The translations under genes and the position numbers were made by a program. Of a DNA stretch of 64,000 nucleotides, positions 17,392-27,207 are shown in pieces (the stretch's first letter is position 1; each line of letters begins with the position of its first letter). The notes beneath the pieces are model-generated. The model saw only the letters and a program-made list of their open reading frames with translations. It was not told the origin of the DNA and did no database searches. This DNA is from CAWGJF01 sp963822905 (lineage in GTDB: Bacteria; Bacteroidota; Ignavibacteria; Ignavibacteriales; Ignavibacteriaceae): positions 496,001-560,000 of the forward strand of contig CAWGJF010000001.1 of assembly GCA_963822905.1 (NCBI GenBank). The letters run 5' to 3'.

Positions 17392-19404
17392 TCAATTAAC
17401 CATCTTCTTCAACCTGTTTACTTCATCCCGCAAAAAAGCAGCTCTCTCAAATTCAAGGTCTTTTGCTGCTTTCTGCATTTCTTCCATTAGCTGTTCTATC
17501 AAATCTTTCTTCTGATCATTATTCATATATTTTAAAACAGGTTCAGCAACTTTAGCAAATCCATAATCCTGTTTTTCTTCTTTCTTTCTTACATCAGCAA
17601 TTGAAGTTGAAGAAAGAATCTCTTCCATAGTTTTATAAATAGTAGTTGGAGCGATATTATGTTTCTTATTGTATTCTGCCTGGAGCTTCCTTCTGCGAGT
17701 TGTTTCTACAATTGTTTTCCGCATTGAGTTTGTAATAACATCGGCATACATTATTACCAGCCCGTTTACATTTCTTGCCGTTCTTCCCGCGGTTTGCATA
17801 AGTGATCTTTCGCTTCGCAGGAAGCCTTCCTTATCAGCATCAATAATTGCAACAAGAGAAACTTCAGGAAGATCGAGACCTTCTCTAAGTAGATTCACAC
17901 CAACGAGCACATCAAAATCACCAAGCCTGAGATCACGGAGAATTTCAACACGTTCAAGTGAATCAATATCGCTGTGGATGTATCGGACTTTGATACCGAT
18001 TTTATCAAGATAATCTGAAAGATCCTCCGCCATTTTTTTAGTTAAAGTTGTTACAAGTGTACGTTCTTTCTTTTCAACTCTAATCCTGATTTCATTAATG
18101 AGATCATCAATCTGTCCTTTTATCGGGCGTACCTGTATTTCAGGATCAAGAAGTCCTGTGGGCCTAATTATCTGTTCAACAAATACTCCACCAGATTTCT
18201 CTAGCTCATAATCTCCCGGAGTAGCACTGACACAAATTACCTGGTTTAGTTTTTTCTCAAATTCTTCAAATTTCATAGGTCGATTGTCGAGAGCAGATGG
18301 AAGTCTGAATCCATATTCAACCAGGGTTTCCTTTCTTTTTTTGTCTCCGTTGTACATTGCACGAAGCTGTGGAAATGTAACGTGAGACTCATCAATTATT
18401 AATAAAAAATCATCGGGAAAATAATCGAACAAAGTGTAAGGTCTTGTTCCCGGTTCCCTTCCATCCATATGACGCGAATAGTTTTCTATCCCGGAACAGT
18501 AACCAATTTCTTTCATCATTTCTATATCGAATCTTGTCCGCTGCTCAATTCTTTGTGCTTCAAGATATTTCTCACTATCACGGAAATATTTTAATCTTTC
18601 TTCAAGTTCCTTTTCAATGTTATAGATGGCTTTTTGAAGTTTATCGCGGTCAGTTACAAAATATTTTGCGGGATAAATTGGTGAAGATTCGATTTCATGT
18701 TTAACCTCTCCGGTTGTGGAATCAATTATTGAAAGCCGTTCAATTTCATCATCCCAAAATTCTATCCGGATAGCTTCTTCATACTGGTATGCGGGAATTA
18801 CCTCTACCACGTCACCTCGGGCACGAAAAGTTCCTCGTGTGAAATCAGAATCATTTCTTACAAAATGAATATCAATCAGATCCCGCATTAATTTTTTACG
18901 ATTAACTTTTTCGCCTTTACGGACAAATATAATCTGGTCAGCATACTCCTGTGGTGCACCAATTCCATAAATGCAGCTAACACTTGCAACAACAATTACA
19001 TCTTTCCTTCCTTCTATTAATGATGTCGTTGCTTTTAATCGGAGTCTGTCAATTTCTTCATTTATTGAAAAATCTTTTTCGATATAAACATCGCTTGAGA
19101 CCACATAGGCTTCAGGCTGATAGTAATCATAATAACTGATAAAAAATTCTACAGCATTGTTCGGAAAAAATCCTTTAAATTCTGAATAAAGCTGTGCTGC
19201 AAGAGTTTTATTGTGCGAAATGATTAAAACAGGTTTGTTTACCTGTTCTATCACATTTGAGATTGTAAATGTTTTTCCACTTCCGGTTACACCGAGCAAT
19301 GTCTGAAACTTTTCTCTGTTTTTTAGTCCCTCAAGCAATTCAACGATTGCTTTGGGCTGATCGCCGGAAGGTTTGTAATTAGAAACAAGCTGATAGTTTT
19401 TCAT
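17392..19404 (-). CDS. uvrB: Excinuclease ABC subunit B
   Basis: 670 residues, normal UvrB length. UvrB verifies damage and bridges UvrA and UvrC in nucleotide excision repair. Walker A is GVTGSGKTFT, the damage-wedging beta-hairpin is FISYYDYYQPEAYVVSSDVY, helicase motifs include DESHVTFPQ and the AGRTARN region, and the C-terminal UVR domain is LEFERAAFLRDEVNRLKK. A five-base gap separates it from the CcmE-like gene transcribed ahead of it. Confidence 0.96.
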   Translation of the reverse strand: MKNYQLVSNYKPSGDQPKAIVELLEGLKNREKFQTLLGVTGSGKTFTISNVIEQVNKPVLIISHNKTLAAQLYSEFKGFFPNNAVEFFISYYDYYQPEAYVVSSDVYIEKDFSINEEIDRLRLKATTSLIEGRKDVIVVASVSCIYGIGAPQEYADQIIFVRKGEKVNRKKLMRDLIDIHFVRNDSDFTRGTFRARGDVVEVIPAYQYEEAIRIEFWDDEIERLSIIDSTTGEVKHEIESSPIYPAKYFVTDRDKLQKAIYNIEKELEERLKYFRDSEKYLEAQRIEQRTRFDIEMMKEIGYCSGIENYSRHMDGREPGTRPYTLFDYFPDDFLLIIDESHVTFPQLRAMYNGDKKRKETLVEYGFRLPSALDNRPMKFEEFEKKLNQVICVSATPGDYELEKSGGVFVEQIIRPTGLLDPEIQVRPIKGQIDDLINEIRIRVEKKERTLVTTLTKKMAEDLSDYLDKIGIKVRYIHSDIDSLERVEILRDLRLGDFDVLVGVNLLREGLDLPEVSLVAIIDADKEGFLRSERSLMQTAGRTARNVNGLVIMYADVITNSMRKTIVETTRRRKLQAEYNKKHNIAPTTIYKTMEEILSSTSIADVRKKEEKQDYGFAKVAEPVLKYMNNDQKKDLIEQLMEEMQKAAKDLEFERAAFLRDEVNRLKKMVN

Positions 19405-19409
19405 TACAG

Positions 19410-19754
19410 TTATTCAATCTCAACTTCATGAGCATGGAAAGCGTTTGTACCACTAAGATGTCCTTTAAGTATCAACTTTGTAGCTGATTCAATTCCGGGG
19501 GGAACTTCATTAGCATTTACTTGCATTGTCTGATCATTCTTATCAGTTACAAAAAATGTAGCTCCTCCGTTTCCATCCTTGTTAATTCCTTTGTCTGAAA
19601 CTAACATTACGCGTATTTCTTTAACAGCATTGTTGTTAGGATCAAAATCAGAGAATGAGCCTAGCTCATCTTTTGGCGCGAAATAAAGGAAATAAATAAC
19701 AAGTCCAACTAAAAGAAACAATGCAGGAAGAATAAGTTTTTGCAAGGATTTCAT
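19410..19754 (-). CDS. CcmE-like OB-fold membrane protein
   Basis: 114 residues. An N-terminal membrane span (residues 6-25, KLILPALFLLVGLVIYFLYF) precedes a beta-rich domain ending LILKGHLSGTNAFHAHEVEIE. This resembles the OB fold of the heme chaperone CcmE (VVAEGRL...FxAxEVL). The CcmE heme-binding HDENY tail is absent; the protein stops where that tail would begin. A role in cytochrome c maturation is therefore doubtful and it may be a general OB-fold protein. It is just upstream of uvrB and likely cotranscribed. Confidence 0.55.
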   Translation of the reverse strand: MKSLQKLILPALFLLVGLVIYFLYFAPKDELGSFSDFDPNNNAVKEIRVMLVSDKGINKDGNGGATFFVTDKNDQTMQVNANEVPPGIESATKLILKGHLSGTNAFHAHEVEIE

Positions 19755-19841
19755 ATTTTATTTTTTTTGATTGATGAAATTCAAATTTAGTAAATTTAGT
19801 TTTAACTAATCAATGAAATTTGAAGTCATAAAGGTACTATT

Positions 19842-20225
19842 ATGAAAAGTTCTAAATCCTGGATAATTATTTCCGGAATTCTTGGATTCCTCGGGGTTGC
19901 AATTGGTGCATTCGGTGCACACACATTAAAAGATCATTTCAATTTTGAACAGATGGAAACTTTCAGAACAGGGAGTTTTTATCATCTTATTCACACAGTT
20001 GTAATTACAGCCATTTCTTTATCCAATTACAAAAGATTTCGGAAATCAAATATTTTCTTCTTTGCCGGAATTATTTTATTCTCATTTTCACTTTATTTTT
20101 ATTCTGTTTTTCAACTTAGATTTCTAGCAATGATAACTCCATTTGGTGGAGTAAGTTTTTTACTAGGCTGGCTTTTCTTAATAATTGATGCAATTAGGAA
20201 AGAAAAAGAAATTTCTACTTTATAG
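19842..20225 (+). CDS. DUF423 family small membrane protein
   Basis: 127 residues with four predicted membrane helices. The N-terminus SGILGFLGVAIGAFGAHTLKD is the family signature, followed by the conserved FRTGSFYHLIHTV and a C-terminal GGVSFLLGWLFLIIDAI. DUF423/YgdD proteins are widespread and of unknown function. It converges with, and overlaps by 11 bases, the methyltransferase gene on the other strand. Confidence 0.85.
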   Translation: MKSSKSWIIISGILGFLGVAIGAFGAHTLKDHFNFEQMETFRTGSFYHLIHTVVITAISLSNYKRFRKSNIFFFAGIILFSFSLYFYSVFQLRFLAMITPFGGVSFLLGWLFLIIDAIRKEKEISTL

Positions 20226-20766
20226 CTTTCAATTTAAAGTAGACCTCTTCCGGTGAAAAAATTCCGGCAAAAAATCTTTCATACATTACGGGTTCAAGGT
20301 TTACAAAAAAATCCATCCATTTTAGGAGCTTAAAGTGAGATGTAATAAACTTCTTTTCAATTACTTCAAACTGAGCTTTCCCTTCATAATTTGTCCGGTG
20401 GTTTAATTTCCATTTTTCATAAAACTTTAATTTCCGGTTTCCGATATATTCATAGTTATCAAAAGTTCTTATGGAAAAGGGAATTTTGTGGTCGGGTTCT
20501 CCAAAGTATTTTGTGTTCAGAAAAAATGGTGCATAAACAATCAATATACCATTCGGTTTCAGAAGGCGATAAATTTCAGAAATGTAGTCGTGAAAATTGT
20601 TAAGGTGTTCTAAAATGTGCGAAGCAAAAATTTCATCAAATGTATTTTCTTCAAAAGGGTAGGGAAATGAGTTTAGATCGTGAATCTGGTTCCCACCGTA
20701 ATCTACAATATCAAGGTTTACATAACCTTCTTTGATGTCTTTTCCACAGCCTATATTTAATTTCAT
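20215..20766 (-). CDS. Class I SAM-dependent methyltransferase
   Basis: 183 residues. Motif I is KLNIGCGKDIKEGYVNLDIVDYG, with DEIFASHILEHLNNFHDYISEIYRLLKPNG as the post-I to motif III block, matching type-11 methyltransferases. Family members next to surface-polysaccharide genes often act on glycans or lipids, but no such genes are adjacent, so the substrate is unknown. Its 3' end overlaps the DUF423 gene. Confidence 0.8.
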   Translation of the reverse strand: MKLNIGCGKDIKEGYVNLDIVDYGGNQIHDLNSFPYPFEENTFDEIFASHILEHLNNFHDYISEIYRLLKPNGILIVYAPFFLNTKYFGEPDHKIPFSIRTFDNYEYIGNRKLKFYEKWKLNHRTNYEGKAQFEVIEKKFITSHFKLLKWMDFFVNLEPVMYERFFAGIFSPEEVYFKLKAIK

Positions 20767-20844
20767 ATTTGAAAAAGAATAGTTTAAAAATCTGAATCTA
20801 AATTTATGAAAATCATAGAAAAGAAAAGATTTTGACCAGGCAAT

Positions 20845-20869
20845 AAAAAACCCGGCTGGGGTGCCGGGT
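20845..20869 (-). terminator. Terminator of the rlpA-like gene
   Basis: CCCGGC / GCCGGG with a six-base loop, followed on the minus strand by six T residues, just after the stop of the rlpA-like gene. Confidence 0.85.
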
Positions 20870-20891
20870 CTTTTGATAAATATGAATTGAT

Positions 20892-21386
20892 TTAGTTTAC
20901 AAGAACCAATGGATTATCAATTCCATCCAGTGTTATTTCTTCAACTTTCAGTTTTGAAACACCATTTTGCATAACTCCAAGTTCAATAGCCGCACCTTTT
21001 GAAAGGTCAAGCTGTCTGCCCGGAATGTAAGGACCACGGTCATTTATCCTGACAACTACAGATTTTCCGTTCCTGGAATTAGTTAATTTTAATAAAGTGC
21101 CGAATGGCAATGATTTATGAGCGGCTGTAAAAGCCATTTGATCATATACCTCGCCATTTGCAGTTTTTTTACCGTGGAATTTCGGACCATACCATGATGC
21201 TTTCATAGTTCCACGTTCGGAATATGTAACAACCGAGGAATTCACAACCTTTTGTGTTACAATATTTGGGACAAATTCCTCGACAAGCTTAGGAGTTTCA
21301 TTTGTATTATTATTTTTTTCTATTACTGTGAACCCGACTAACCCAACCAACACAAGTACGCTTAACATAATTGTGATTGATTTCAA
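20892..21386 (-). CDS. rlpA: RlpA-like double-psi beta-barrel protein
   Basis: 164 residues with an N-terminal signal or membrane segment (residues about 4-20). The RlpA domain is clear: KASWYGPKFHGKKTANGE, MAFTAAHKSLPFGTLLKLTN, VVVRINDRGPYIPGRQLDLS and AAIELGVM. RlpA proteins cleave denuded peptidoglycan at septa or bind there. The catalytic Asp and His equivalents (in INDRGP and AAHKSLPFG) are present. There is no SPOR domain. It is monocistronic with a strong terminator. Confidence 0.85.
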   Translation of the reverse strand: MKSITIMLSVLVLVGLVGFTVIEKNNNTNETPKLVEEFVPNIVTQKVVNSSVVTYSERGTMKASWYGPKFHGKKTANGEVYDQMAFTAAHKSLPFGTLLKLTNSRNGKSVVVRINDRGPYIPGRQLDLSKGAAIELGVMQNGVSKLKVEEITLDGIDNPLVLVN

Positions 21387-21895
21387 TATATACCTCTAAA
21401 ATGTGAAACATATCTTTTGTACAATTCAAAATTAGACTGGAGTTTTGCACTAAACAATACTCGAATCATTGACGGATATGTTTATACTTCTTTCCGAATT
21501 ATCGACCAAATTAGTATTTTAGTTGGTTTGTATTTCCTATAAAAAAATATCCAACATTGTCGGAACTGCAAGTCAGAATTGACTGAAACTTGTAAACTCA
21601 TTTTTCAATAATAACATTATCTTTAGTTTTTTGCGAATTTTGTAACTATTAGATTAAAAAATATAACGCATAAGAATCGAAGAGAATTTCGCCAAAACTG
21701 ACCCGGATATTTTAATTATAAGAAAATACCAGCCAACAGCTTCTGAAATGTCTTCAGAGTTTTAAACCCGAAAGGCCTGGAATTTAATTTCACTTTTGTT
21801 AAAAAATAGGTTAGAAATGTTATCTATCCTCATCCCAGAAAGTGAGATTCTGATGAATGATTGTATTATATTCTAAGTAAATAATTAATAAAAAT
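21387..21895. other. 509-base intergenic region between rlpA and the APC transporter
   Basis: This should hold the two divergent promoters. I see no tRNA, riboswitch or convincing short gene. The only structure is AT-rich sequence with scattered A/T runs. Confidence 0.5.
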
Positions 21896-23983
21896 ATGCT
21901 TGCAAATAAATTCAAAAAACTGAAGAAGGACCTCAGCCTGTTTGATGTTTTTGCTATTGCAACCGGTGCAACTTTAAGTGGTGGTTTTTTCCTTCTTCCC
22001 GGAATAGCTTCTGAAGAAGCCGGTTCGATGATGTTTCTTGCATATTTTATTGCTGCAATTCCACTTGTGCCTGCAATGGTCAGCAAGGTTGAACTGGCAA
22101 CAGCAATGCCGCGGTCAGGCGGTGTGTACTATTTTTTGGATAGATCTCTTGGTCCGGTATTTGGCACAATCGGTGGAATTGGGATTTGGCTGACTTTGAT
22201 GTTGAAAAGCACTTTTGCTCTAATTGGAATGGGCGCTTATTTATCGCTTTTCTTTGAAAGCCTTTCAATTGTTCCAATTGCAATAATTGTTGCAATATTA
22301 CTTGGAGCACTGAACATTTATGGAATTAAAAAAACAAGCAAGCTTCAGATAATCCTGGTATTTATTCTTTTAACACTTTTAATCCTTTTTATAGCCGGTG
22401 GGATTCCAAAAGTGAATATGTCTTACTTTAACAATTTTCAGGATGCTGATTTTCAGAATATCTTATCCACTGCCGGGCTTGTTTATATGAGCTACATAGG
22501 TATTACGAAAGTAGCCAGTGTTTCCGAAGAAATTAAAAATCCAGAAAAAAATCTTCCCTGGGGAGTTTTCTTTTCGTTTATTGTTATAATAATTATTTAT
22601 ACTGTAGGCACTTTTATTTTAAGCGGAGTTGTTCCTCCGGAAAAATTAATTGGAAACTTTACCCCGGTTGCAACAGCAGGAGAAATATTGTTTGGTGAAG
22701 TTGGATTCATTCTTTTATCTGTTGCCGCACTTCTTTCCTTTATTTCAGTTGCAAACGTTGGAACTATGAGTGCATCCCGTTATCCGCTTGCAATGAGCCG
22801 TGATCATATTTTGCCAAGATTTTTTGGAAAGATTAATCAAAAAAGCTCACCGGTTTTATCTATTGTTATCACAGTTTTTTTAATCATTGTGATGCTTCTT
22901 CTCCTTGATCCAATTAAAATCGCCAAGCTTGCAAGTGCTTTTCAATTACTGGTTTTTGCTTTTATATGTCTTGCTGTAATTATAATGCGGGAAAGCAGGA
23001 TAGAATCATACGATCCCGGTTTTAAATCTCCTCTTTATCCATGGATGCAGATATTCGGAATTGTTACTGCCTTCTGGCTGATAATAGAAATGGGCTGGCT
23101 TCCTATTTTATTTTCACTTGGATTAATACTGATAAGTTTTACCTGGTATTGGTTTTATGCGAAAGATAAAGTGGTTAGAAACGGCGCTATCTATCATATT
23201 TTTGAAAGACTTGGCAGACAACGATACCACGGTCTTGATAGTGAGCTTCGGGGAATACTCAAAGAAAAAGGTTTACGTGAAACAGATCCCTTCGATGAAA
23301 TTGTTACACGCAGCTTCGTAATTGATTTTGAAGAAAAATCAGAGTTTGAGGATGTAGTTAAAACTGCTTCCGCGTGGATTTCACAATATGCTGCAAAATC
23401 TTCAGGTGAAATTGAAAAACAGTTTCTTGAAGGAACACGAATGGGAGCTACTCCAGTTACTCATGGTATTGCATTGCCTCATTTACGTTTGAAAGGTTTG
23501 CAGCAAGCTGAGATGGTAATAGTCAGAGGCAAAAGTGGTGTGCATATAAAATTTAAAAATCCATTAATAGATTTTGAAGATGAAGAAACTGATGTTAAAG
23601 CAGTTTTCTTTTTAGTAAGTCCTGAGAATAATCCAACACAACACCTCCGGATATTAGCACAAATTGCCGGTCGGGTTGATGAAGATAGTTTTGATGAGGA
23701 ATGGATGAATGCAAAAGACGAACAGGAAATAAAAGAAGCGTTGCTGCATGAAGACCGATGCTTGTCATTAATAATTGAAAGAAATTCATCTGGTTCAGGA
23801 TTAATTGGTAAAGCACTAAAAGGAGCAAACTTTCCCGAAGATTGTCTTGTAGCAATGATTAGAAGAAACGGACAGACATTAATTCCAAAAGGAAGCAGCG
23901 TACTTGAGGAAGGAGATCGTTTAACTATAATTGGCGATCCGAAAGGAATGAAAGAATTAAAGAAGAAATATGAAGGGAAATAA
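21896..23983 (+). CDS. Amino-acid/APC permease fused to PTS EIIA-like and TrkA-C domains
   Basis: 695 residues in three parts. Residues about 10-430 are an APC-superfamily permease with 12 predicted spans (FDVFAIATGATLSGGFFLLPGIA, TAMPRSGGVYYFLDRSLGP). Residues about 450-610 look like a PTS EIIA type-2 domain; GATPVTHGIALPHLR puts a histidine (His529) at the place of the phosphorylated one. Residues about 620-695 are a TrkA-C/RCK-C ligand-binding domain ending GSSVLEEGDRLTIIGDPKGM. The permease would import an amino acid or cation-linked solute under cytoplasmic control. The substrate is unknown. Related APC proteins often carry a Usp domain instead. Confidence 0.8.
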   Translation: MLANKFKKLKKDLSLFDVFAIATGATLSGGFFLLPGIASEEAGSMMFLAYFIAAIPLVPAMVSKVELATAMPRSGGVYYFLDRSLGPVFGTIGGIGIWLTLMLKSTFALIGMGAYLSLFFESLSIVPIAIIVAILLGALNIYGIKKTSKLQIILVFILLTLLILFIAGGIPKVNMSYFNNFQDADFQNILSTAGLVYMSYIGITKVASVSEEIKNPEKNLPWGVFFSFIVIIIIYTVGTFILSGVVPPEKLIGNFTPVATAGEILFGEVGFILLSVAALLSFISVANVGTMSASRYPLAMSRDHILPRFFGKINQKSSPVLSIVITVFLIIVMLLLLDPIKIAKLASAFQLLVFAFICLAVIIMRESRIESYDPGFKSPLYPWMQIFGIVTAFWLIIEMGWLPILFSLGLILISFTWYWFYAKDKVVRNGAIYHIFERLGRQRYHGLDSELRGILKEKGLRETDPFDEIVTRSFVIDFEEKSEFEDVVKTASAWISQYAAKSSGEIEKQFLEGTRMGATPVTHGIALPHLRLKGLQQAEMVIVRGKSGVHIKFKNPLIDFEDEETDVKAVFFLVSPENNPTQHLRILAQIAGRVDEDSFDEEWMNAKDEQEIKEALLHEDRCLSLIIERNSSGSGLIGKALKGANFPEDCLVAMIRRNGQTLIPKGSSVLEEGDRLTIIGDPKGMKELKKKYEGK

Positions 23984-24154
23984 ATCAAAATTAATCCATC
24001 ACTTTGCCACAATTTAACAGGTTATTTTTACCAATTAGTTTTGCTAATCAATTATTACCAAATATTCAGCGAAAAACAGATCATTTATTATTTGGGAAAA
24101 TAGTCTCTAATATCCAACCTGATTGACCAGCAATAATGTTTAATAGGTAACTAA

Positions 24155-25119
24155 TTGAAGGCATATTGTTTGCGTTCATTTAACAATGGTGGAAACAACG
24201 GAGCTCTTGATTTACATGATTATGCAATGAGTAGTTATGGTGCAGATGATCTTGGCAGTCCTGACAGAACAGCATGGGTAACTGCAACAAGTGAATTTCT
24301 TAACGATCCTGAAAATGCAGACGTAAATGTAATTATCTGGAGCTGGTGCGGACAAGTCAGCTCTGCAGATTCAACTGATATTGAACCCTATCTTGATCTG
24401 ATGACTGCACTTGAAGATTCTTTTCCATCAGTTAAGTTTGTTTATATGACGGGGCATTTAGACGGAACAGGAGAGGAAGGAAATCTTCATTAATAAGAAA
24501 TGAACAGATAAGAGAGTACTGCGGGAACAACAATAAAATTTTATATGACTTTAACGATATTGAATCTTACGATCCTGACGGTCTTTATTATCTTGATAAG
24601 TATGCAAATGACAATTGCGATTACGACAGTGATAACAATGGTACACTGGATGAGAACTGGGCAATCAACTGGCAGAATTCACATACAGAAAATGTGGATT
24701 GGTTCAATTGTTCACCCGCTCATACCCAGGCTTTAAATGGAAATTTAAAAGCCTACGCAGCCTGGTATCTCTGGGCTTCACTTGCCGGCTGGGATGGAAT
24801 AACAGAAGTAAAGAGCGATGAAATTGTAAATAATAATTTTCAGTTATATCAAAATCATCCAAACCCTTTTAACCCGGTAACCAGTTTGCAGTATGCAATA
24901 GGCAGCGGGCAATTTGTTTCGTTGAAGGTTTATGATATTCTCGGTAATGAAGTTGCAACACTCGTTAACGAAGAAAATCCAGCAGGCAGCTATGAAGTTC
25001 AATTTAATGCGGAAGGTTTGTCAAGCGGAATTTATTTTTATCAATTGTCCGCAAGGACCCCTACGGGGAAAACTGATGCCGGTTTTATTGAAACAAAGAA
25101 AATGTTATTAATCAAGTAA
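24155..25119 (+). pseudogene. Broken T9SS-secreted protein gene
   Basis: Two frames hold pieces of one protein. The first (24155-24493) has LDLHDYAMSSYGADDLG and MTGHLDGTGEEGNLH. Reading resumes in another frame with RNEQIREYCGNNNKILYDF and runs through a DGLYYLDKYAND region to a T9SS tail with NHPNPFNPVTSLQYAI and final KKMLLIK. The N-terminal signal peptide and perhaps 60 residues are missing: a TAA precedes the first codon and nothing homologous was seen upstream. Removing two bases (TA) near 24491 would join the pieces as NLHIRNEQIREYC. Deleted at its 5' end and frameshifted, it is probably dead. The original function is unknown. Confidence 0.75.
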
Positions 25120-25139
25120 TATGCAGGAGTAAGGACAAA

Positions 25140-27029
25140 ATGAAATTTAAATTTATTCTGATCCGGATATTTATTTTAGTTCTTTTTTATTCTTCAGGTT
25201 TATTCGCACAGACTTCAACTACATATTATATCTGCGATTGCCAGGAAGGTGCAGATTCAAACTGTATTGCCGGAGATGATAATAATAATGGTACCAATCC
25301 TGGTACTCCGTGGCAGACATATCAAAAAGCCCAGTCACAATTCGGTTCAATACAGGCAGGCGATAAAGTTCTTTTTGCACGCGGAGGATCGTTTAATGCA
25401 TCTTCAGCCAGATGGGTTAATTATAATAGTTCCGGCTCTAACCCGATTACAATTGGTGATTATACTCCTCCGTGGACCTCCGGAGATGAAGGTCGTCCTA
25501 TACTAAAAAATCCGGACGATGGAATATTCCGGTTCGAAGATGGTGGAAACGCTGACCACGATGAAGGATATATTTTAAAAAACCTGGTTCTGAAAGGCAA
25601 TAATAATGGATGGGCGATTTTTCTATACAACGATGTTGATGACTTGCTGATGGATAATATTGAGATTGACAGTTTCAGTATTGGGGTACATTGTGGAGGT
25701 TCCAATACGCCAAATCCCGGAAGCAACGGGAGGAATGACAGCATTACATTAAGAAATTCCAGGATAACCAACTGTCCCGGTCAGGGCTGGCTTGGCGGCG
25801 GAAAAGATATTCTTATAGAAAATAATGAATTTGAAAATAATGGTTATGGGCAGGCTGTTTTCAATCATAATATATATGTAAGCAACAGCGAAAATGTTAC
25901 CATCCGGAACAACGATCTTTATAAATCAGCAGTGATAGACGGCGAATGCAAAGGGGTGTCGATGGTAATTCATGGTATTATGTCAGGATTGGTTATTGAA
26001 TACAATACAGTTCACGAGGATTTTGGAGCTGCCGGTGGCGGTTGCTGGGGTATTGCTGTTGATCCCGGTTATTCATCTGCAGAAGATTTCCGCGGCTCAA
26101 TTATAAGAGGAAATGTTGTTATGAATGTTGGCAATGTAGCAATTGGAACAACTTCGTGCCCGGATTGTGTGATTGAAAATAATGTTATTATCCAGGAACA
26201 GTCGGATTTTGGTACAATAGGAATTGCGGTACCTGACAGAACACGAAGTTCGGATGATACACCCGACAGTAATATAACAGTACAGAACAACACAGTATTT
26301 ATGAATAACGCGGCAAATTCTTCTACAGGGGTAAAAGTCTCTACCGAAGGATCGAGTCATGTTGTTGTAAATAATATTGTGGTAAACACAGGGACCAATT
26401 CAAACTTTTCAGCATTTAATACAACCAGTCTTGATGCTTCAGATTTTGAAGCATTTGATAATAACCTCGCTTATTTTCCAAACAGTACAAATGCAAAGTG
26501 GGAAAAAAACACAGGCACATTGGAAGACTGGCAATCTGCAACCGGGTTTGATCAGCATTCATTTTTAGAAGATCCCTTGTTTACTTCAATAGAAGATTCG
26601 GTTTATGATTTATCACTATCTGAAAATTCTCCTGCCGTAAACACAGGTTCATCAATATATTATTCTGAATTAGATATAACCGGGAATACACGGGATTCAC
26701 AACCTGATATCGGTGCTTACGAATACAGGGACACTGTTAATGATGCTGGAGGGAATCAAATAGCAGAAGATTTTTATTTATCACAAAATTATCCAAATCC
26801 ATTTAATCCAGCTACAAAAATGAAATATCAAGTTTCCAGGTCTGAACTTGTATCACTTAAGGTTTATGATATTTTAGGAAGAGAAGTTGCAACTCTCGTT
26901 AATGAAGAAAAACCAGTTGGCAGTTTTGTAGTTGAGTTTAACGCTTCAAATCTACCAAGCGGAATATATTTTTATACGTTAAAGGCAGGAGATTTTGTGA
27001 AAACTAAAAAAATGATTCTTTTAAAATAA
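25140..27029 (+). CDS. Secreted right-handed beta-helix protein with T9SS sorting domain
   Basis: 629 residues. A signal peptide ending LFAQ (about residue 24) precedes TPWQTYQKAQSQFGSIQAGDKVLFARGG, the usual opening of pectate-lyase-like helices. Parallel beta-helix coils follow (ENVTIRNNDLYKS, CVIENNVIIQEQS, ITVQNNTVFMNN). The tail LSQNYPNPFNPATKMKYQV to KKMILLK is a type A T9SS sorting domain. The protein is exported across the outer membrane; such helices usually bind or cleave polysaccharides, but no catalytic triad was assigned. It follows the broken cargo gene by 20 bases. Confidence 0.85.
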   Translation: MKFKFILIRIFILVLFYSSGLFAQTSTTYYICDCQEGADSNCIAGDDNNNGTNPGTPWQTYQKAQSQFGSIQAGDKVLFARGGSFNASSARWVNYNSSGSNPITIGDYTPPWTSGDEGRPILKNPDDGIFRFEDGGNADHDEGYILKNLVLKGNNNGWAIFLYNDVDDLLMDNIEIDSFSIGVHCGGSNTPNPGSNGRNDSITLRNSRITNCPGQGWLGGGKDILIENNEFENNGYGQAVFNHNIYVSNSENVTIRNNDLYKSAVIDGECKGVSMVIHGIMSGLVIEYNTVHEDFGAAGGGCWGIAVDPGYSSAEDFRGSIIRGNVVMNVGNVAIGTTSCPDCVIENNVIIQEQSDFGTIGIAVPDRTRSSDDTPDSNITVQNNTVFMNNAANSSTGVKVSTEGSSHVVVNNIVVNTGTNSNFSAFNTTSLDASDFEAFDNNLAYFPNSTNAKWEKNTGTLEDWQSATGFDQHSFLEDPLFTSIEDSVYDLSLSENSPAVNTGSSIYYSELDITGNTRDSQPDIGAYEYRDTVNDAGGNQIAEDFYLSQNYPNPFNPATKMKYQVSRSELVSLKVYDILGREVATLVNEEKPVGSFVVEFNASNLPSGIYFYTLKAGDFVKTKKMILLK

Positions 27030-27207
27030 AACCGGGTTTGTTTACAGTTTATAAAATATATTCAGGATTTTCTTGACTGAGCAATCAGTTTTCTATATTT
27101 TGTATTAAAACTCTACTATTATCCGGTTATATTCTTCAAAATCCACTGTCAGAAAACTAAAGTCAAATTAGAATTAAAAATTTATTTATAAAAGAGTAAT
27201 TAACAAA

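Noticed and set aside
23479..24012. Minus-strand open frame of 177 codons opposite the transporter's EIIA/TrkA-C domains.
   Set aside because: It lies antisense to a well-supported coding region, is rich in serine runs as expected of a shadow frame, and has no family features.
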